Source: Saccharopolyspora_C sp040643635 (lineage in GTDB: Bacteria; Actinomycetota; Actinomycetes; Mycobacteriales; Pseudonocardiaceae). Taken from it: DNA of 64,000 nt. Shown in pieces: positions 15,862 to 24,433 of the stretch. Under the pieces are notes generated by a model, which was not told the DNA's origin, searched no databases, and saw nothing but the letters and a program-made list of their open reading frames with translations. The position numbers and the translations under genes were made by a program. Numbering within the stretch: the stretch's first letter is position 1; the number at the start of each line of letters is the position of its first letter. The stretch covers positions 62,001-126,000 of the forward strand of contig NZ_JBEYUS010000004.1 in the NCBI RefSeq assembly GCF_040643635.1, in the 5' to 3' direction.

Positions 15862-17094
15862 ATGCGACGAGAGCTCTCCCGCAGGCGGCTGGGCCTGCTG
15901 CTGGCCGCGGCCGGCACCGGTCTGGCCGGATGCGGCCTCCGCGAACCCGGCGCCGGACCCGAACCCGTCGATGCGGCCGCAGCCGACCGCGCCGCACGGC
16001 CCGGCCTGCCGGACGGCGCGCTGGGCGCGAACTTCAACGGCGCCCCGGACGTCGTCACCTTCCCCGAGCTGCGGGCCATCGACGCGAGCTGGCTGCGCGG
16101 CTTCCACGTGGTGGACGCCGCCGACCGCGCCGATCCCGCGCAGCGGCCCGAGATCCGGCTGCTGCTCGACGCCTCGGACCGCGGCTACGGCACCGCGATG
16201 TCGCTGAAGTTCCAGAACTCCGGGCGCCCGCTGCCCCGCCCCGGCACGCCGGAGCTGGCCGCCGACCTCGCCCGGCTCGACGCGGTGCTGTCCACCGTGC
16301 TGGACCGGATCGACCTGCTGTGCATCGGCAACGAACCGTTCCTGGAGACCCGGAAAGCCGACCGCGGCAGCAGGCTCAACGAGTACTACGAGGCGCTGGC
16401 CCGGCACGTCATCGACCGCAGGCGGCGGGACTTCGGCGCGGACTGCCGCACCCGGCTGTTCCTGGGGGCGCTGAACCACCTGGACCGGCCGGGCGGGCAG
16501 ACCGCCGCCACGGCCCGCTGGCTCGACTTCGCCCGGCGCACCCCGGAGCTGGAGGGCGTGGACATCCACCCGCACGTGGACGATCCGGCGGGCTGCGGCA
16601 CCTACCTCGACTACGTGCTGCCGAAGCTGCGCCCGGACCAGCGCATCCTGGTCACCGAGTTCTCACTGGTGCTGTTCTGGAAGTCGAAGCTCCGCGAACC
16701 GGTGGCGGCCGAGTACGCCCGGCGCTACGGGCTACCCGGAGGCACCCGGGTGTGGCAGGCGGTGCAGGCGGCGATCGACTCCCCGGTGCCGCAGCGGCAG
16801 TGGGACGACCTGTGCGCGACGAGCCGCTGGTACGCGGCGCACGACCACTTCCTGCAGGCGCAGGTGGAGCGGTTCCGCGCGACCGGTCGGCTGGCGCTGG
16901 CCACCTACGGCGTCGCGCAGGACACCCCGATGGTGCAGGACTTCGGGCCGGACAAGACGCCGTGGCTGTTCAACAGCATCTTCGCGTCGAAGACCGTGCA
17001 GCCGGCCCCGGACGGGCTGCCGGGCCGCGGCCACGGCTGGTTCGAGCAGTTCCGGGCCCTGCAGCGGGAGCAGGACCGCAGGCCGGTCCGCTAG
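15862..17094 (+). CDS. lipoprotein glycoside hydrolase of the clan A type
   Basis: A 410-residue exported enzyme. The N terminus MRRELSRRRLGLLLAAAG leads to a lipobox LAGC, so it should be a lipid-anchored extracellular protein. The rest fits a (beta/alpha)8 barrel: LGANFNG near the start, CIGNEP with the likely acid/base Glu after strand 4, VDIHPHVDD mid-barrel, and VTEFSLVLFW with the likely nucleophile Glu after strand 7. This NEP/TEF pair is typical of clan A hydrolases acting on beta-linked glycans. The exact family and substrate cannot be assigned by eye. ATG 15862 follows GGAACGGAG. It is monocistronic. Confidence 0.78.
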   Translation: MRRELSRRRLGLLLAAAGTGLAGCGLREPGAGPEPVDAAAADRAARPGLPDGALGANFNGAPDVVTFPELRAIDASWLRGFHVVDAADRADPAQRPEIRLLLDASDRGYGTAMSLKFQNSGRPLPRPGTPELAADLARLDAVLSTVLDRIDLLCIGNEPFLETRKADRGSRLNEYYEALARHVIDRRRRDFGADCRTRLFLGALNHLDRPGGQTAATARWLDFARRTPELEGVDIHPHVDDPAGCGTYLDYVLPKLRPDQRILVTEFSLVLFWKSKLREPVAAEYARRYGLPGGTRVWQAVQAAIDSPVPQRQWDDLCATSRWYAAHDHFLQAQVERFRATGRLALATYGVAQDTPMVQDFGPDKTPWLFNSIFASKTVQPAPDGLPGRGHGWFEQFRALQREQDRRPVR

Positions 17095-17102
17095 CGGGCC
17101 GG

Positions 17103-17134
17103 GCTCGTCGGCCTGAACCCGCAGGTCGACGAGC
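17103..17134 (+). terminator. hairpin after the glycoside hydrolase gene
   Basis: GCTCGTCG pairs with CGACGAGC, and CCTG pairs with CAGG inside it, with one mismatch between the two stems and an AACCCG loop. It begins 8 bases after the hydrolase stop. Confidence 0.65.
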
Positions 17135-17163
17135 TCGCGGTTGCCGGGCCGTCCGATCTGCTG

Positions 17164-17181
17164 TACATGTACCTACATGTA
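17164..17181. promoter_or_regulatory. tandem palindromes TACATGTA-CC-TACATGTA over the gntR start
   Basis: Two identical 8-base palindromes lie two bases apart, and the second contains the regulator's ATG (17177-17179). There is no ribosome site at normal distance, so the transcript may be leaderless. The position fits an autoregulatory operator for the GntR protein. Confidence 0.6.
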
Positions 17182-17908
17182 TAAACAGGTCTCGCCGGGG
17201 AAGCGGCAGCAGATCGTCGACACCCTCGCGCAGCGCATCCGCGACGGGCACTACCGGCTCGGCGAGAAGCTGGACGGCGAACTGCGCCTCGCCGAGGAGT
17301 TCGAGGTCTCCCGCGGGACCGTCCGGCAGGCGCTCAACGAGCTCCAGCACCTGCGGCTCATCGCCACCGAGAGCGGGCGCGGCTCCTTCGTCATCTTCAA
17401 CGGGCACCAGCTCAGCCAGGACCGCGGCTGGGCCCAATCCCTCGCCGACAGCGGCAGCGAGATCACCGTCGCCGTCCTCGGCCTCGAACGCGTGGAGCGC
17501 GCCGACGTGCCGCTGCTGCCGCCCGAGGTCCGGCTCGAACGGGGCATCGCGATCCGCCGCGTCCGCATCCTGCGCTCCGCCGACGGCGTCGAACCGATCT
17601 CCTTCGAGTGCTCCACCGTGCCCGCCGAAGGCACCCTCGGACAGCTGCCGGAGACCGGGCTGGTGAAGGGCTCGATCTCGCAGACCCTCGCCCAGGCCGG
17701 ATACCTGCTGACCCGCGGCACGCAGCGCGCCGACGTGCACTGGCTGGACGAGCGGGAAGCCGGGATCCTGCACCGCGAGACGGGCAGCGCGTTCCTGCGC
17801 ACCGCCCGCACCTCGTTCACCGACGACGGCCGGTTCGCCGAGCACGTCGTCTCGCTGCTCGACCCGCGGTACTTCACCCTCGCGCTGAACTTCGGCGACC
17901 AGCGATGA
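17177..17908 (+). CDS. GntR/HutC-family regulator of the nucleoside operon
   Basis: The 243-residue repressor has an N-terminal winged helix (LRLAEEFEVSRGTVRQALNE, about residues 37-56) followed by the wing ESGRGSFV. A HutC/UTRA-type effector domain occupies residues 85-240 (IAIRRVRILRSADGVEPISF, LLTRGTQRADVHW). UTRA domains bind small metabolites, often sugar phosphates or nucleoside-like compounds. It is the first gene of a four-gene operon; its stop overlaps the next start (ATGA). The start sits inside the tandem TACATGTA site. In E. coli the equivalent position is held by YegW. Confidence 0.9.
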   Translation: MYKQVSPGKRQQIVDTLAQRIRDGHYRLGEKLDGELRLAEEFEVSRGTVRQALNELQHLRLIATESGRGSFVIFNGHQLSQDRGWAQSLADSGSEITVAVLGLERVERADVPLLPPEVRLERGIAIRRVRILRSADGVEPISFECSTVPAEGTLGQLPETGLVKGSISQTLAQAGYLLTRGTQRADVHWLDEREAGILHRETGSAFLRTARTSFTDDGRFAEHVVSLLDPRYFTLALNFGDQR

Positions 17909-18921
17909 GCGCGGGCCCCGACTTCGACCGCGCGCACGGCGCCCTGCTCGGGCTCGCCATCGGCGACGCCCTCGGCATGCCCACCCAATCCATGCCGCGC
18001 GACCTGGTCCGCGCCCGGTACGGCCGGATCGAGGACTTCACCGACGGCGCGGCCGACCAGCCGATCGCGCCCGGGATGCCCGCGGGCTCCGTCACCGACG
18101 ACACCGACCAGGCGATGATCGTCGCCCGGCTGGTCGCCGACGGCGGCGGCAGCATCGACCCGCACGCCTTCGCCAAGGAACTGATCGCCTGGGAGCAGGT
18201 GATGGTGGCGCGCGGCTCGCTGGACCTGCTCGGGCCGTCCACCAACGCCGCCCTGGCGAAGTTGCAGGCGGGCTCCCCCATCGAGGAGACCGGCCGCTAC
18301 GGGACCACGAACGGCGCCGCGATGCGCATCGCGCCGGTCGGCATCGCGCACGTGCCCGGCGAGGGCCTGCTCGACGCGGTCGTCGAGGCCAGCCGCGTCA
18401 CGCACAACACCGGGCTCGGCATCTCCGCGGCCGCCGCGATCGCCGCCGCCGTGTCCGCGGGCGTCGGCGGCGCGGACGTCGGCGATGCGCTCGCGGCCGC
18501 CACCACCGCGGCCCGCGACGGCGAGTCGCGCGGGCACTGGGTAGCCGGCGGTTCGATCCCCGCCCGGCTGGAGGCCTTCCGCGCGCAGGCGCGGCGGCTC
18601 GGCACCGCGGAGTTCGAGACCTTCCTCTACGAAGTGGTCGGCACCTCGGTGCAGTCGCAGGAGTCGGTCGTCGCGGCCCTCCTGCTCGTCGAACGCGGCG
18701 CCGACGCGCCGTTCGAAGCGCTGTGCACCGCGGCCTCCCTCGGCGGCGACACCGACACCGTCGCCGCCATGGCCGGAGCCGTGCTGGGCGCCGTGCACGG
18801 CACCGCCGCGTTCCCCGAAGCGGCGGTCCACCGGGTCCTGGCGGTCAACGCCCTGGAACCGGCACCACTCGCGCGGCGGCTCCTCGCCGTGCGGCGATCG
18901 TCAACGGAGATGATGAGGTGA
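17905..18921 (+). CDS. ADP-ribosylglycohydrolase-family enzyme (YegU-like)
   Basis: This 338-residue DraG/ARH-fold protein has the family's metal-binding signatures: GLAIGDALGMPTQ at the N terminus, GSVTDDTDQAMIVAR (Asp/Thr cluster), GAAMRIAPVGI, and SLGGDTDTVAAMAGAVLGA near the C terminus. Such enzymes use two Mg2+ ions to cleave N- or O-glycosidic bonds to ribose. With a nucleobase or nucleoside permease and a PfkB kinase in the same operon, the likely substrate is a small ribosylated compound and not an ADP-ribosylated protein. It overlaps both neighbours (ATGA before, GTGA after). Confidence 0.93.
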   Translation: MSAGPDFDRAHGALLGLAIGDALGMPTQSMPRDLVRARYGRIEDFTDGAADQPIAPGMPAGSVTDDTDQAMIVARLVADGGGSIDPHAFAKELIAWEQVMVARGSLDLLGPSTNAALAKLQAGSPIEETGRYGTTNGAAMRIAPVGIAHVPGEGLLDAVVEASRVTHNTGLGISAAAAIAAAVSAGVGGADVGDALAAATTAARDGESRGHWVAGGSIPARLEAFRAQARRLGTAEFETFLYEVVGTSVQSQESVVAALLLVERGADAPFEALCTAASLGGDTDTVAAMAGAVLGAVHGTAAFPEAAVHRVLAVNALEPAPLARRLLAVRRSSTEMMR

Positions 18922-20396
18922 CCCCTGTGTCCGAGACCGGATCCCCGGCGGCGAGCGCGCCGGAAGCACCCCCGGCCGGCGCGCTCGGTGCGGTGGAGCA
19001 GCGCGGCATCGAGCCGGTGCCCGCCGCCGAGCGCACCGGGAATCCGCTGCAGCTGTTCTGGGTGTGGTTCGCCGCGAACATCTCCGTGGTCGGCATGCCC
19101 CTCGGCGTCAGCCTCGTCGCCCTCGGCCTGTCCGCGTGGCAGGCGGTGCTCGTCGCGTTCCTCGGCTCGTTCGGATCCTTCGCCGTCGTCGGCCTGATCT
19201 CCGTCGCCGGACGTCGCGGCGGCGCGCCGAGCCTCACCCTGTCCCGCGCCCTCTTCGGCACTCGCGGCAACGCGGGGCCGACCGCGGTCGCGCTGATCTC
19301 GCGGCTCGGCTGGGAGACGGTGAACACCGCCACGGCCGCGCTCGCCATCGTCACCATCGTCTCGCTGCTCACGGGCACCGGCGGGGACGCGAAGTCCGCG
19401 CCGATCGTCGCCGTCGTCGGGGTGGCGCTGTTCGTCGGGTTCACCGTCGCCGTCTCCGGGATGGGCCACGCCGCGATCCTCGTCGTGCAGAAGTGGTCCA
19501 CCTGGATCTTCGGGGCCGCGAACCTGGTCATCCTCGGATTCCTGGTCGTCAACATCGAGTGGGCGGAGGTCGGCCGCGCCCCCGGCGGGGATCTCGCCGC
19601 GGTGCTGACCGGGATCGGGACCATCGTCGCGGGCACCGGCATCGGCTGGGCGAACTCGGGGGCGGACATGGCCCGCTACCAGGCGTCGACGGTGCGGGCG
19701 GTGCCGCTGGTGATGTCCGCGTCCGCGGGGGCGGGCATCCCGCTGGTCGTCATGATCGGCATGGGATCGGTGCTCGGCTCGTCCGATCCGGCGATCGCCA
19801 CGTCCGCGAACCCGCTGGACGCGATCCGCGACACGCTGCCGCTGCCGGTCGCCGTGGGCTACATGCTGATCTCGTTCGTCGGGCTGCTGCTGTCGAACCA
19901 CCTGTCGGTGTACTCGGCGGGGCTGACCACGCTCACCCTCGGGCTGCGGGTGAAGCGGGTGTACGCGGTGATCGTGGACGTGGTGGTCACGACGGTCGCC
20001 TCGCTGCTGTTCCTGCTGGTCGCGGACGGTTTCTACGGGCCGTTCACCACGTTCATCTCGTTGCTGGCCGTGCCGATCTCGGCGTGGGTGGGGATCTTCC
20101 TGGTCGACATGCTGCGGCGCCGCGAGTACGACCCGGTGGCGCTGATGGACCTGACGTCGCGCAGCGCCTACCACTACCGCGGCGGGGTGCGGTGGGTCGC
20201 GTTCGGCCCGTGGCTGGCCGCCATCGTCTTCGCCGCGCTGTTCATGCAGGTCACGCCGGGCGACGTGCCGTGGTACACCGGGCCGCTGCACGACAGCTGG
20301 ATCGGTGTGAACGGCATGGCATGGCTGGCCGCGGCCGTCGTCGGCGGGCTGCTGTACGCCGTGTTCGGCCTGCGCTCCGCGGCGGGTCCGCGGTGA
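18918..20396 (+). CDS. NCS1-family nucleobase/nucleoside permease
   Basis: A 492-residue protein with 12 predicted helices of the cytosine/purine permease family. Typical stretches are NPLQLFWVWFAANISVVGMP at the first helix, SRALFGTRGNAGPTAVALIS, RLGWETVNTA, and GIGWANSGADMARYQ (helix 6 and its loop). It should import a base or nucleoside with H+ or Na+. GTG 18918 overlaps the previous stop and follows GGAG; a second GTG at 18926 is possible. It fills the slot that the MFS transporter YegT fills in the E. coli operon. Confidence 0.92.
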   Translation: MTPVSETGSPAASAPEAPPAGALGAVEQRGIEPVPAAERTGNPLQLFWVWFAANISVVGMPLGVSLVALGLSAWQAVLVAFLGSFGSFAVVGLISVAGRRGGAPSLTLSRALFGTRGNAGPTAVALISRLGWETVNTATAALAIVTIVSLLTGTGGDAKSAPIVAVVGVALFVGFTVAVSGMGHAAILVVQKWSTWIFGAANLVILGFLVVNIEWAEVGRAPGGDLAAVLTGIGTIVAGTGIGWANSGADMARYQASTVRAVPLVMSASAGAGIPLVVMIGMGSVLGSSDPAIATSANPLDAIRDTLPLPVAVGYMLISFVGLLLSNHLSVYSAGLTTLTLGLRVKRVYAVIVDVVVTTVASLLFLLVADGFYGPFTTFISLLAVPISAWVGIFLVDMLRRREYDPVALMDLTSRSAYHYRGGVRWVAFGPWLAAIVFAALFMQVTPGDVPWYTGPLHDSWIGVNGMAWLAAAVVGGLLYAVFGLRSAAGPR

Positions 20397-21334
20397 GCGG
20401 GCGCGTCATCCACACCGGGCAGGGCGTCGTGGACCTGGTGCTGCGGGTGCCCGCGGTGCCCGCGCCGGGCGGCGACGTGTTCGCCTCCGGGCACGAGTTC
20501 CTCGCGGGCGGCGGGGTGAACGTCATGCTCGCCGCCGCGCGCGACGGGGCCCGCGTCGTGTACGCGGGCGGGCACGGGACCGGGCCGTTCGGAGACGTGG
20601 TGCGGGCGGCGCTCGGCGCCGAGGGCGTGGAGCTCACCGCACCGGCCGATCCGCACCGGGACACCGGGTTCAGCATCGCGCTCGTCGACGACGGCGCGGA
20701 GCGGACGTTCGCCTCCACCGCCGGAGCGGAGTCCGAAGTGGACGCCGAGCAGCTGCGCCGCACCGGACCTGGCGACGAGGACGTCGTGTACGCGTCCGGC
20801 TATTCCCTCGTGCACGACGCCAACCGCGCCGCGTTGCTGGAGTGGTTGCCGACCGCCCCGGGCCGCGTCGTCGTCGATCCCGCCCCCGTGATCGACGACG
20901 CCGACCTCGACGCGGTGCGCGTGCTGCTGGACCGCGCCGACGTGTGGACCACGAACGAGCGCGAAGCGCGCATCCTGTTGCGGCGCTTGGGATTCGAGCC
21001 ACCCGACGATCCGGCGGCGGTCGCTGCCGCGCTCGCCACCGGCATCGGCCGCACGGTGGTGCTGCGCGCCGGACCGCGCGGGGCACTGCTCACGCGGCCC
21101 GGTGGCGACGGGCTGTGGTGCCCCTCCCCCGCGGTCGACGCGGTGGACACCAACGGCGCGGGCGACGCGCACGCCGGGGTGATGTGCGCGCGGCTGGCCG
21201 CCGGTGCCGACCTCGAATCCGCGGTCCGGCGGGCGGGCATCGCGGCCGCGCTCGCGGTCACCCGCTCCGGCCCCGCCACCGCGCCCACCGCCGCGGAGGT
21301 CGACGCGGTGGTCCGCACCGGTCGGGTCCGGTAG
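20393..21334 (+). CDS. PfkB-family sugar/nucleoside kinase (YegV-like)
   Basis: The 313-residue kinase has the PfkB N-terminal glycine patch (FLAGGGVNVMLAAARDGARV) and the C-terminal signature DTNGAGDAHAGVM with the catalytic Asp. The first motif has three Gly in a row, like ribokinase/adenosine-kinase relatives. It should phosphorylate the sugar or nucleoside released by the operon's hydrolase. GTG 20393 overlaps the permease stop. It is the last gene of the operon; no strong terminator was seen in the 184 bases that follow. Confidence 0.93.
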   Translation: MSGRVIHTGQGVVDLVLRVPAVPAPGGDVFASGHEFLAGGGVNVMLAAARDGARVVYAGGHGTGPFGDVVRAALGAEGVELTAPADPHRDTGFSIALVDDGAERTFASTAGAESEVDAEQLRRTGPGDEDVVYASGYSLVHDANRAALLEWLPTAPGRVVVDPAPVIDDADLDAVRVLLDRADVWTTNEREARILLRRLGFEPPDDPAAVAAALATGIGRTVVLRAGPRGALLTRPGGDGLWCPSPAVDAVDTNGAGDAHAGVMCARLAAGADLESAVRRAGIAAALAVTRSGPATAPTAAEVDAVVRTGRVR

Positions 21335-21518
21335 CAGGCCGCCGCGTCGTCGTGCAGTACCGCGTCGTCGTGCGGAAGTCCGGGACGTCGCGCGGTGGTC
21401 CCGGGCGTCGCGGCGGCCCGCGGCGTCCTGCGGCAGTTCGGGGCGGCCACCGCGGCGACTCCTGGATCGGTGTCCGCGAACGGCCACCGGGGCGGTGCGG
21501 CCGGAGCGGGCGCAGGCC

Positions 21519-22232
21519 TCAGCAGCCGAGGCGGGTCGCGAGCTCGGCGGCGGAGGTCGCGGCGATGTCGCAGGTGACGTCGGCGGCGCGGTCCGCTTCG
21601 CGGTGCGGCCCCTTCTCCCCCGGGCGTTCCAGGAACGCGGTGCGCAGCCCGGCGGCGCGCGCCCCGTCGACGTCCCAGCGGTGCGCGGCGACCAGCAGCA
21701 GCCGGTGCGGTTCGACGTCCAACAGCCGAGCGGTGGTCAGGTACGCGGCCGGGGACGGCTTGTAGCTGCGGGCGAGTTCGGCGGAGGTGATCGCGTCGAC
21801 GGTCAGCTCGGCGGCCTTGAGCAGGTCGGTCAGCAACCGGAACCCGCCGTTGGACAGCGCCACCACCACGTAGCGGGTGCGCAGCCGGGCGAGCAGGTCC
21901 GCGCTGTCCGGCCAGGCGGGCAGCCGGTGCCAGGCGCGCACCAGCCGCGCCCGGTCGGCCTCGCCCACCGCCTCGGCGATCCCGCGCTCGGCGAGCAGCT
22001 CGTCCAGCGATTCGCGGTGCAGCGCGTCCAGGGTGGCCCACTCCCGTTCACCGCGGTCGACGCGCGCCATCGCGGGCAGGTAGCGGTCCCGCCAGGAATC
22101 GGCGAACCCCGCCGGGTCGAGCGCCACACCGCGATCCGCGAAGACGGCGCCGACCTGCTCGGTGATGCCGGTGCGCCAATCCACCACGGTGCCGAAGATG
22201 TCGAACGCCACCACCTGCACGTCGTCGAGCAT
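21519..22232 (-). CDS. HAD-superfamily hydrolase, type II haloacid dehalogenase-like
   Basis: A 237-residue HAD protein. Motif I is AFDIFGTVVDWR with the nucleophile Asp (residue 10), motif II is VVALSNGG, motif III includes the Lys of SYKPSPAAY, and motif IV is reduced to VAAHRWDVDGARAAGL. This pattern is typical of 2-haloacid dehalogenases and related phosphatases. ATG 22230-22232 is preceded by GAGGAGG. It is convergent with the PfkB operon and not obviously linked to it. Confidence 0.9.
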   Translation of the reverse strand: MLDDVQVVAFDIFGTVVDWRTGITEQVGAVFADRGVALDPAGFADSWRDRYLPAMARVDRGEREWATLDALHRESLDELLAERGIAEAVGEADRARLVRAWHRLPAWPDSADLLARLRTRYVVVALSNGGFRLLTDLLKAAELTVDAITSAELARSYKPSPAAYLTTARLLDVEPHRLLLVAAHRWDVDGARAAGLRTAFLERPGEKGPHREADRAADVTCDIAATSAAELATRLGC

Positions 22233-22770
22233 GCCGCCTCCTCGCCGGTCGTCGCGGATTCGCCGACCTACCAGTCACACCACGTTCCGGAGCTCGGCGC
22301 AAGCGGCGAACGACTTCTGGTTGTGGCGGCGGAGACCCGGGGCGTCCGCGCCCCGGCGTGCTCCTGAAGTGGGCCGGGGTGCCGAAGCCGTCCTTCCCGG
22401 CGGCCGCGGCGGCCGAGTGCGGTTCGAGAAGAATGCGAGCACCTTCTTTTCACCCTTCCCGCTCTCCTTTTCACCCTGAAGACGCATCAAGTCACATATT
22501 TCCGTGCCGCACATCACATTTCGGCCGGCTGCGCCCCGGACAGGCGTTCTGGCACGATCGACCCAGCAAGCATTTCTGGGGCTCACACGGGGGATGACGT
22601 GATGCGGCGGAAATCCGGGATGCCTCGACGAGGCATTCCGCTCCGCATTCGCACCCTCACTTCGCGCTGAACGGGAAGCGCCCTTCCGCCGACGGCGAAA
22701 GCGCCATTCCCCGCACCTCCCGACATCTTTCTCCATCGAATCCGCTTCATCCGTGGGGGGTAAGATCGAC
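22233..22770. other. intergenic stretch, no gene seen
   Basis: A 538-base gap lies between the HAD gene and the YqcI/YcgG gene. It includes a lower-GC patch (22430-22520) with TTTTCACCCT repeated at about 22446 and 22469, which may be part of a promoter. Frames here lack gene-like codon use. Confidence 0.45.
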
Positions 22771-23478
22771 ATGCCGGTTCTCGGCTCACTCTTCCGCGCT
22801 TCCGAAGGCGCACCAGGAACAGCGGAACACTTCCTCGACTTCGCCCGTACCGCCGGGGCGGAGGACTTCCCGTGCGTGTTCGCCCCGCAGGCGTTCCGCA
22901 GGGACGAATTGCTCTTCGGCCACGGCGACGTCCGCGGCCCGCACGCGGTCGTCCACCTGATGGACCTCGCCGTCGACGCCATCGCGGCGAACCCGGACCA
23001 GGTGGTGGTCCTGTGGCTCGACGGCATCGAATCGGACTCGTTGGACGAGGACTGCGCGACCGCGCGGGAACTGCTGCTGACCCTGCTCCGGGAGGGCGGC
23101 GCGTGGCCGTCCGACGCGCCCACCGATCCGAAGGATCCGAACTGGAACTTCTGGTATCGCGGTATCGACTTCTTCATCAACATCAGCACCCGGCACCACG
23201 TTCGCCGGCGCAGCAGGAATCTCGGAAAGTGCTTCACCTTGGTGGTGCAATCCCGGGCCAGCTTCGACCGGCTGCCGCGACGCGCCGCGGCGGCGCGAAC
23301 CACCATCCGGGAGCGGCTGGTCGAATATGATGGCGTTCCGCCTTCTCCCCACCTCGGCACTCACGGCGAGGCTCCGGAACTGCCGCAATTCTCCCTGGGC
23401 GACACCAATACCTGCCCCTACCTCCCGATGACCGGCGAAGACCTCGACAACGAGCAGGAGCGGAACGAGCCGACATGA
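22771..23478 (+). CDS. YqcI/YcgG-family protein, possible heme N-hydroxylase
   Basis: This 235-residue protein matches the YqcI/YcgG family: FPCVFAPQAFRRDELLFGHG near residue 30, a central block WNFWYRGIDFFINISTRHH, and C-terminal LGDTNTCPYLPM. One characterised branch of this family, GntA of guanitoxin biosynthesis, is a heme-dependent N-hydroxylase of a guanidino amino acid. That function here is inference. ATG 22771 follows a G6 run at 22755-22760; a GTG at 22753 is the alternative. The stop overlaps the start of an RhtA-like amino-acid exporter, suggesting that the exporter removes its product or substrate. Confidence 0.8.
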   Translation: MPVLGSLFRASEGAPGTAEHFLDFARTAGAEDFPCVFAPQAFRRDELLFGHGDVRGPHAVVHLMDLAVDAIAANPDQVVVLWLDGIESDSLDEDCATARELLLTLLREGGAWPSDAPTDPKDPNWNFWYRGIDFFINISTRHHVRRRSRNLGKCFTLVVQSRASFDRLPRRAAAARTTIRERLVEYDGVPPSPHLGTHGEAPELPQFSLGDTNTCPYLPMTGEDLDNEQERNEPT

Positions 23479-24368
23479 CCGCGAAAATTCGGGAACGGCC
23501 GGATGCCGATCGCCGCGGCGTGAGCAGAGCACTGGGGCTGGTGGTCATCGGTTCGGTGGGGATCCAGACCTCCTCGGCCGTGGCGTCCGGCCTGTTCGAC
23601 CCGATCGGCCCCATGGCGGTGAGCTCGCTGCGCATGAGCATCGCCGCGGTCCTGCTCTGCCTCGTGTTCCGCCCGCGGCTCCGCGGCCGGAGCAGGAGCG
23701 AGTGGGCGGGCGTCCTCGGGTACGGCATCGCGATGGCGGCGATGAACATCTGCCTCTACTCCGCGATCGACCGGATTCCGCTCGGCATCGCGGTCACCCT
23801 CGAGTTCCTCGGCCCGTGCGCGGTGGCGCTGTTCACCTCCCGGCGCGTCCGGGAAGGGCTGTGCGCGCTGGCCGCGCTGGCGGGCGTCGTCCTGATCTCC
23901 GGCCCTGGCGGGTACTTCAACGCCGCGGGCTTCGCGTTCGGGCTGGGTGCCGCGTTCTTCTTCGCCCTCTACACGCTGGCGGCGGAGCGGGTCGGCAAGT
24001 CCGACGAGGGCCTCTCCGGGCTCGCCTTGTCGACGGTCGTCGCCGCGGTCGTGTCGCTGCCCTTCGGGGTGGGCGCCGCGGCTTCGGTCACCGGGCACCA
24101 GTGGCTGGTGCTCGCGATCTCGGCGGTGATCGGAGTGGCCATTCCCTACGCCGTCGACACCGTGGCCGCGCGGGTGTCCTCGGCCCGCGTGATCGGAACC
24201 CTGTTCAGCATGGACCCGGTCGTGGGCTCGTTGATCGGCCTCCTGCTGCTGCACCAGGCGATCGGCACCGCGGCCCTGCTCGGCATCGCGCTCGTCGTGG
24301 TGTCCGGCGCTTCGATCGTCTGGATGTCGGAACCCGCGGAACCGGACGCGGCGGCCGCCGCGGGCTGA
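23475..24368 (+). CDS. EamA/RhtA-like amino-acid exporter
   Basis: A 297-residue DMT-superfamily protein with ten helices in two EamA repeats. AIDRIPLGIAVTLEFLGPCA is the hallmark of the RhtA (threonine/homoserine exporter) branch. It exports small polar amino acids or derivatives. ATG 23475 overlaps the upstream stop (ATGA), making a two-gene operon with the YqcI/YcgG enzyme. The pairing suggests that the cargo is a modified amino acid, which is inference. Confidence 0.9.
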   Translation: MTAKIRERPDADRRGVSRALGLVVIGSVGIQTSSAVASGLFDPIGPMAVSSLRMSIAAVLLCLVFRPRLRGRSRSEWAGVLGYGIAMAAMNICLYSAIDRIPLGIAVTLEFLGPCAVALFTSRRVREGLCALAALAGVVLISGPGGYFNAAGFAFGLGAAFFFALYTLAAERVGKSDEGLSGLALSTVVAAVVSLPFGVGAAASVTGHQWLVLAISAVIGVAIPYAVDTVAARVSSARVIGTLFSMDPVVGSLIGLLLLHQAIGTAALLGIALVVVSGASIVWMSEPAEPDAAAAAG

Positions 24369-24371
24369 CGG

Positions 24372-24389
24372 CGCCGAGCCTCCTCGGCG
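24372..24389. terminator. short hairpin between convergent genes
   Basis: CGCCGAG pairs with CTCGGCG around a CCTC loop, 3 bases after the exporter stop and before the end of the convergent LysR gene. Confidence 0.5.
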
Positions 24390-24433
24390 GCACGTTCACG
24401 GCGATGCCGTCCTCGCGCCGACCTGTCGCGGAG

